Source: Varroa destructor (taxonomy: Eukaryota > Arthropoda > Arachnida > Mesostigmata > Varroidae). Taken from it: a DNA stretch of 64,000 nucleotides. Each line of letters opens with the position of its first letter. The stretch's first letter is position 1. The DNA lies in the NCBI RefSeq assembly GCF_002443255.2, contig NW_019211454.1:34578061-34642060 (forward strand). The letters run 5' to 3'. A program made the position numbers and the translations under genes. Of this stretch, positions 62,214 through 64,000 are shown piece by piece. The notes below the pieces were generated by a model that made no database searches, had not been told where the DNA came from, and saw only the letters and a list, made by a program, of their open reading frames with translations.

Positions 62214-64000
62214 CAATAATACGGAAAAGCTAATTATATAACCTGACGCTAATCTTAAACTCAAATCAGTCTCTCACATCTTAAATTAACTCGGCAGCAA
62301 TTTACTTTGTCGTTACAGCTAGATATATTTAGATATATATCCTGCCTTTCTTTCGGCACTAGGAGTTTTTAATCCCTGTTAGGGCTAACGGCACAGACAA
62401 GTAACACACCATTTACGATAGTAGGGAAGTCTGCTAGCAAACCGTTTCATTCTTACCAAATTAACACGTTTTTTTGTAGTATTATACAGTTTTTGCTTAT
62501 TAGTGGGCACCGGCTCTGACTCCTGCAGGATGTCGCTGCGTCTAATAAGAAAATGTACGTAAAGTTCTATTACTCAGTAGCGCCGAACGATCCAATTATG
62601 TAACGTCCCTTTTTCTGCATATCACCTTTTGTTTCACTCTACTGTGCCCTCGCCGACTTGAATAATCAACGTCACAGATTACCGTCGTGATCAGAATTAT
62701 TACTGTTATGATAGTCATGATCATTACCACTACTTCGTCGCACCGGATCCTTGTAGCCTGGCCTTCGTCAGGCCTTCGTTCTCTCCTTTCTATTAACTGC
62801 GGAAAAGATAGCAGCAGGTGAGTGCACAAAGCATTACTTTTAATGATATGGTCTCTATCGAAAGCAATGGCAACGGACACAGCGACAATGGCTCCCACTG
62901 CAAAGACGATAACAAGGTGCCCTACCACCACACCGTGTAGCTACATTCCAACGACAGGAATGAGGTCCTGAACGCAGGACGACGATAAGTAGGAGACCAG
63001 AGTTCCATCGTTCACTCGCCGTTTCACTAAAAGCAATAGCAGTAATGCCTTCTGTGCATTTCTCTTTGGTGGACGCTCTTTTTTTTGGTGCTTCTCAGTT
63101 AAAGCAAGTATGATTTGGCAAGCTTAGATCGTAGATAGATACAGAGATTTCGACTTCCGCAGCGCATCTGTAGCACGTATAGTTACACAGACATTTTGAT
63201 TAAGCCTAAGAAGAAGGTCCGGTTTGTAGGAAAGCCTTGAAACCAAAAAGGATCGCAAAGCTCGTCGCTGCATAGACTCCTATGATATGAATTCTAGTTT
63301 TCGTAGCCGATCAAGCACGGTTAACTAGAAAATTGACACAGCGGCAAACTCAGCCCCATCTGCTGACCGATCAGAAAAAAAATGACAAAAACGCATTCAC
63401 CCCCAGTTGATTCGAAAACAGGTTGCTGTACAATAAAAGAAGACCTTATCTAGTGGGCAATGCACGAATGAATCACGAACTCCCATAGCTACAAGTATAT
63501 TTTTCTAAAGTTCCCATTTACACCGTCTACGCTCTTCTCCATCGTATACAAGGCATAAAAGTTTGGAGAAACATTCATATCCGAAGCGGTGCGTGTCAGT
63601 CCACTTTGCCTGGGCTAGATATATTCAGACTTTGATAGGCACTTTTAAGGTATTTTGTCCCCCGGGACAAGACAAGGTTCCATGTTCCGCATGCCGTGGG
63701 CCATTTTTTCCGACCAGTTTCAACTTATCCGATTACTCCACTTGTCCGTCATACTATGGGTTCTTTGACTTCGTTTGCCCTGCTTTTTCTTCCTGCCTAC
63801 TTTTACATATTTAGAATAACGTAAGTAATTTTCGTACCAAAATATTTACCACAATCAATCCCATCGTCCCCCGACTGGTATATATTTTCTATGTGTATAG
63901 GTAAAATAACAGATCAACACGACTTCGTGCTGTTTACTGGTATAAGCTAGCATCAGACCAGATCGACTCAGCAGAATCCGAAAGAATACGACACTCAGAT
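62214..64000. other. intergenic, no gene seen
   Basis: A minus frame at 62596-62931 has two hydrophobic stretches and begins with GTG. Its composition is low-complexity (GAT/CAT-derived Val, Ile, Met), so I do not call it. The plus frame 63563-63814 is Cys/Phe-rich without a match. Confidence 0.4.

Noticed and set aside
62596..62931. 111-codon minus frame with two hydrophobic segments
   Set aside because: Starts at GTG and is built from ATT/GTT/ATG-rich simple sequence; no homology recognised.
1..64000. CRISPR arrays, bacterial operons, integrons or phage genes
   Set aside because: No regularly spaced direct repeats with spacers and no prokaryotic gene layout; all clear genes are spliced.

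Overview
This window is eukaryotic nuclear DNA. It is AT-rich and gene-sparse, its coding exons are separated by GT..AG introns, and it carries decayed non-LTR retrotransposons, tRNA-derived SINE-like copies and many microsatellites. There is no operon, Shine-Dalgarno signal, CRISPR array or rRNA. The R1-clade retrotransposon remains, TATA/initiator-type core promoters and compact three-part SH3-DH-PH gene suggest an arthropod. A chelicerate such as a mite is my guess, not something the sequence proves.

Layout. (1) 2.8-10.4 kb, plus strand: a cluster of small secreted, extremely methionine-rich proteins. Two genes are clear. One encodes 247 aa with 45 Met. The other encodes 101 aa with 25 Met, or 88 aa through an alternative last exon. 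Both share a signal peptide, one phase-1 intron and runs of MM/MxM. Two further pieces between them (5543-5743 and 6309-6417) may be diverged or broken members. (2) 14.1-17.0 kb, plus strand: a dead R1-like LINE. A second, unrelated LINE scrap lies at 18.2-18.5 kb. (3) 22.36-39.67 kb, minus strand: one long gene for a Rho-family guanine nucleotide exchange factor of the ARHGEF4/ARHGEF9/SPATA13 (collybistin/ASEF) group. I could join 14 exons with consistent phases, giving about 1,204 residues. Its 5' end is missing or not recognised. (4) 39.7-64 kb: mostly noncoding. It holds a Penelope-like reverse transcriptase scrap, a cysteine-bearing orphan exon candidate at 52.9-53.3 kb, orphan TATA boxes, microsatellites and a perfect 20-bp hairpin at 58.07-58.12 kb.

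The two clear biological units are independent. The Met-rich cluster probably encodes exported, disordered proteins of unknown role and is the best candidate here for something undescribed. The RhoGEF is a conserved intracellular signalling protein. All joins were made by eye from splice-site sequence, phase and family similarity; no transcript data or database search was available.
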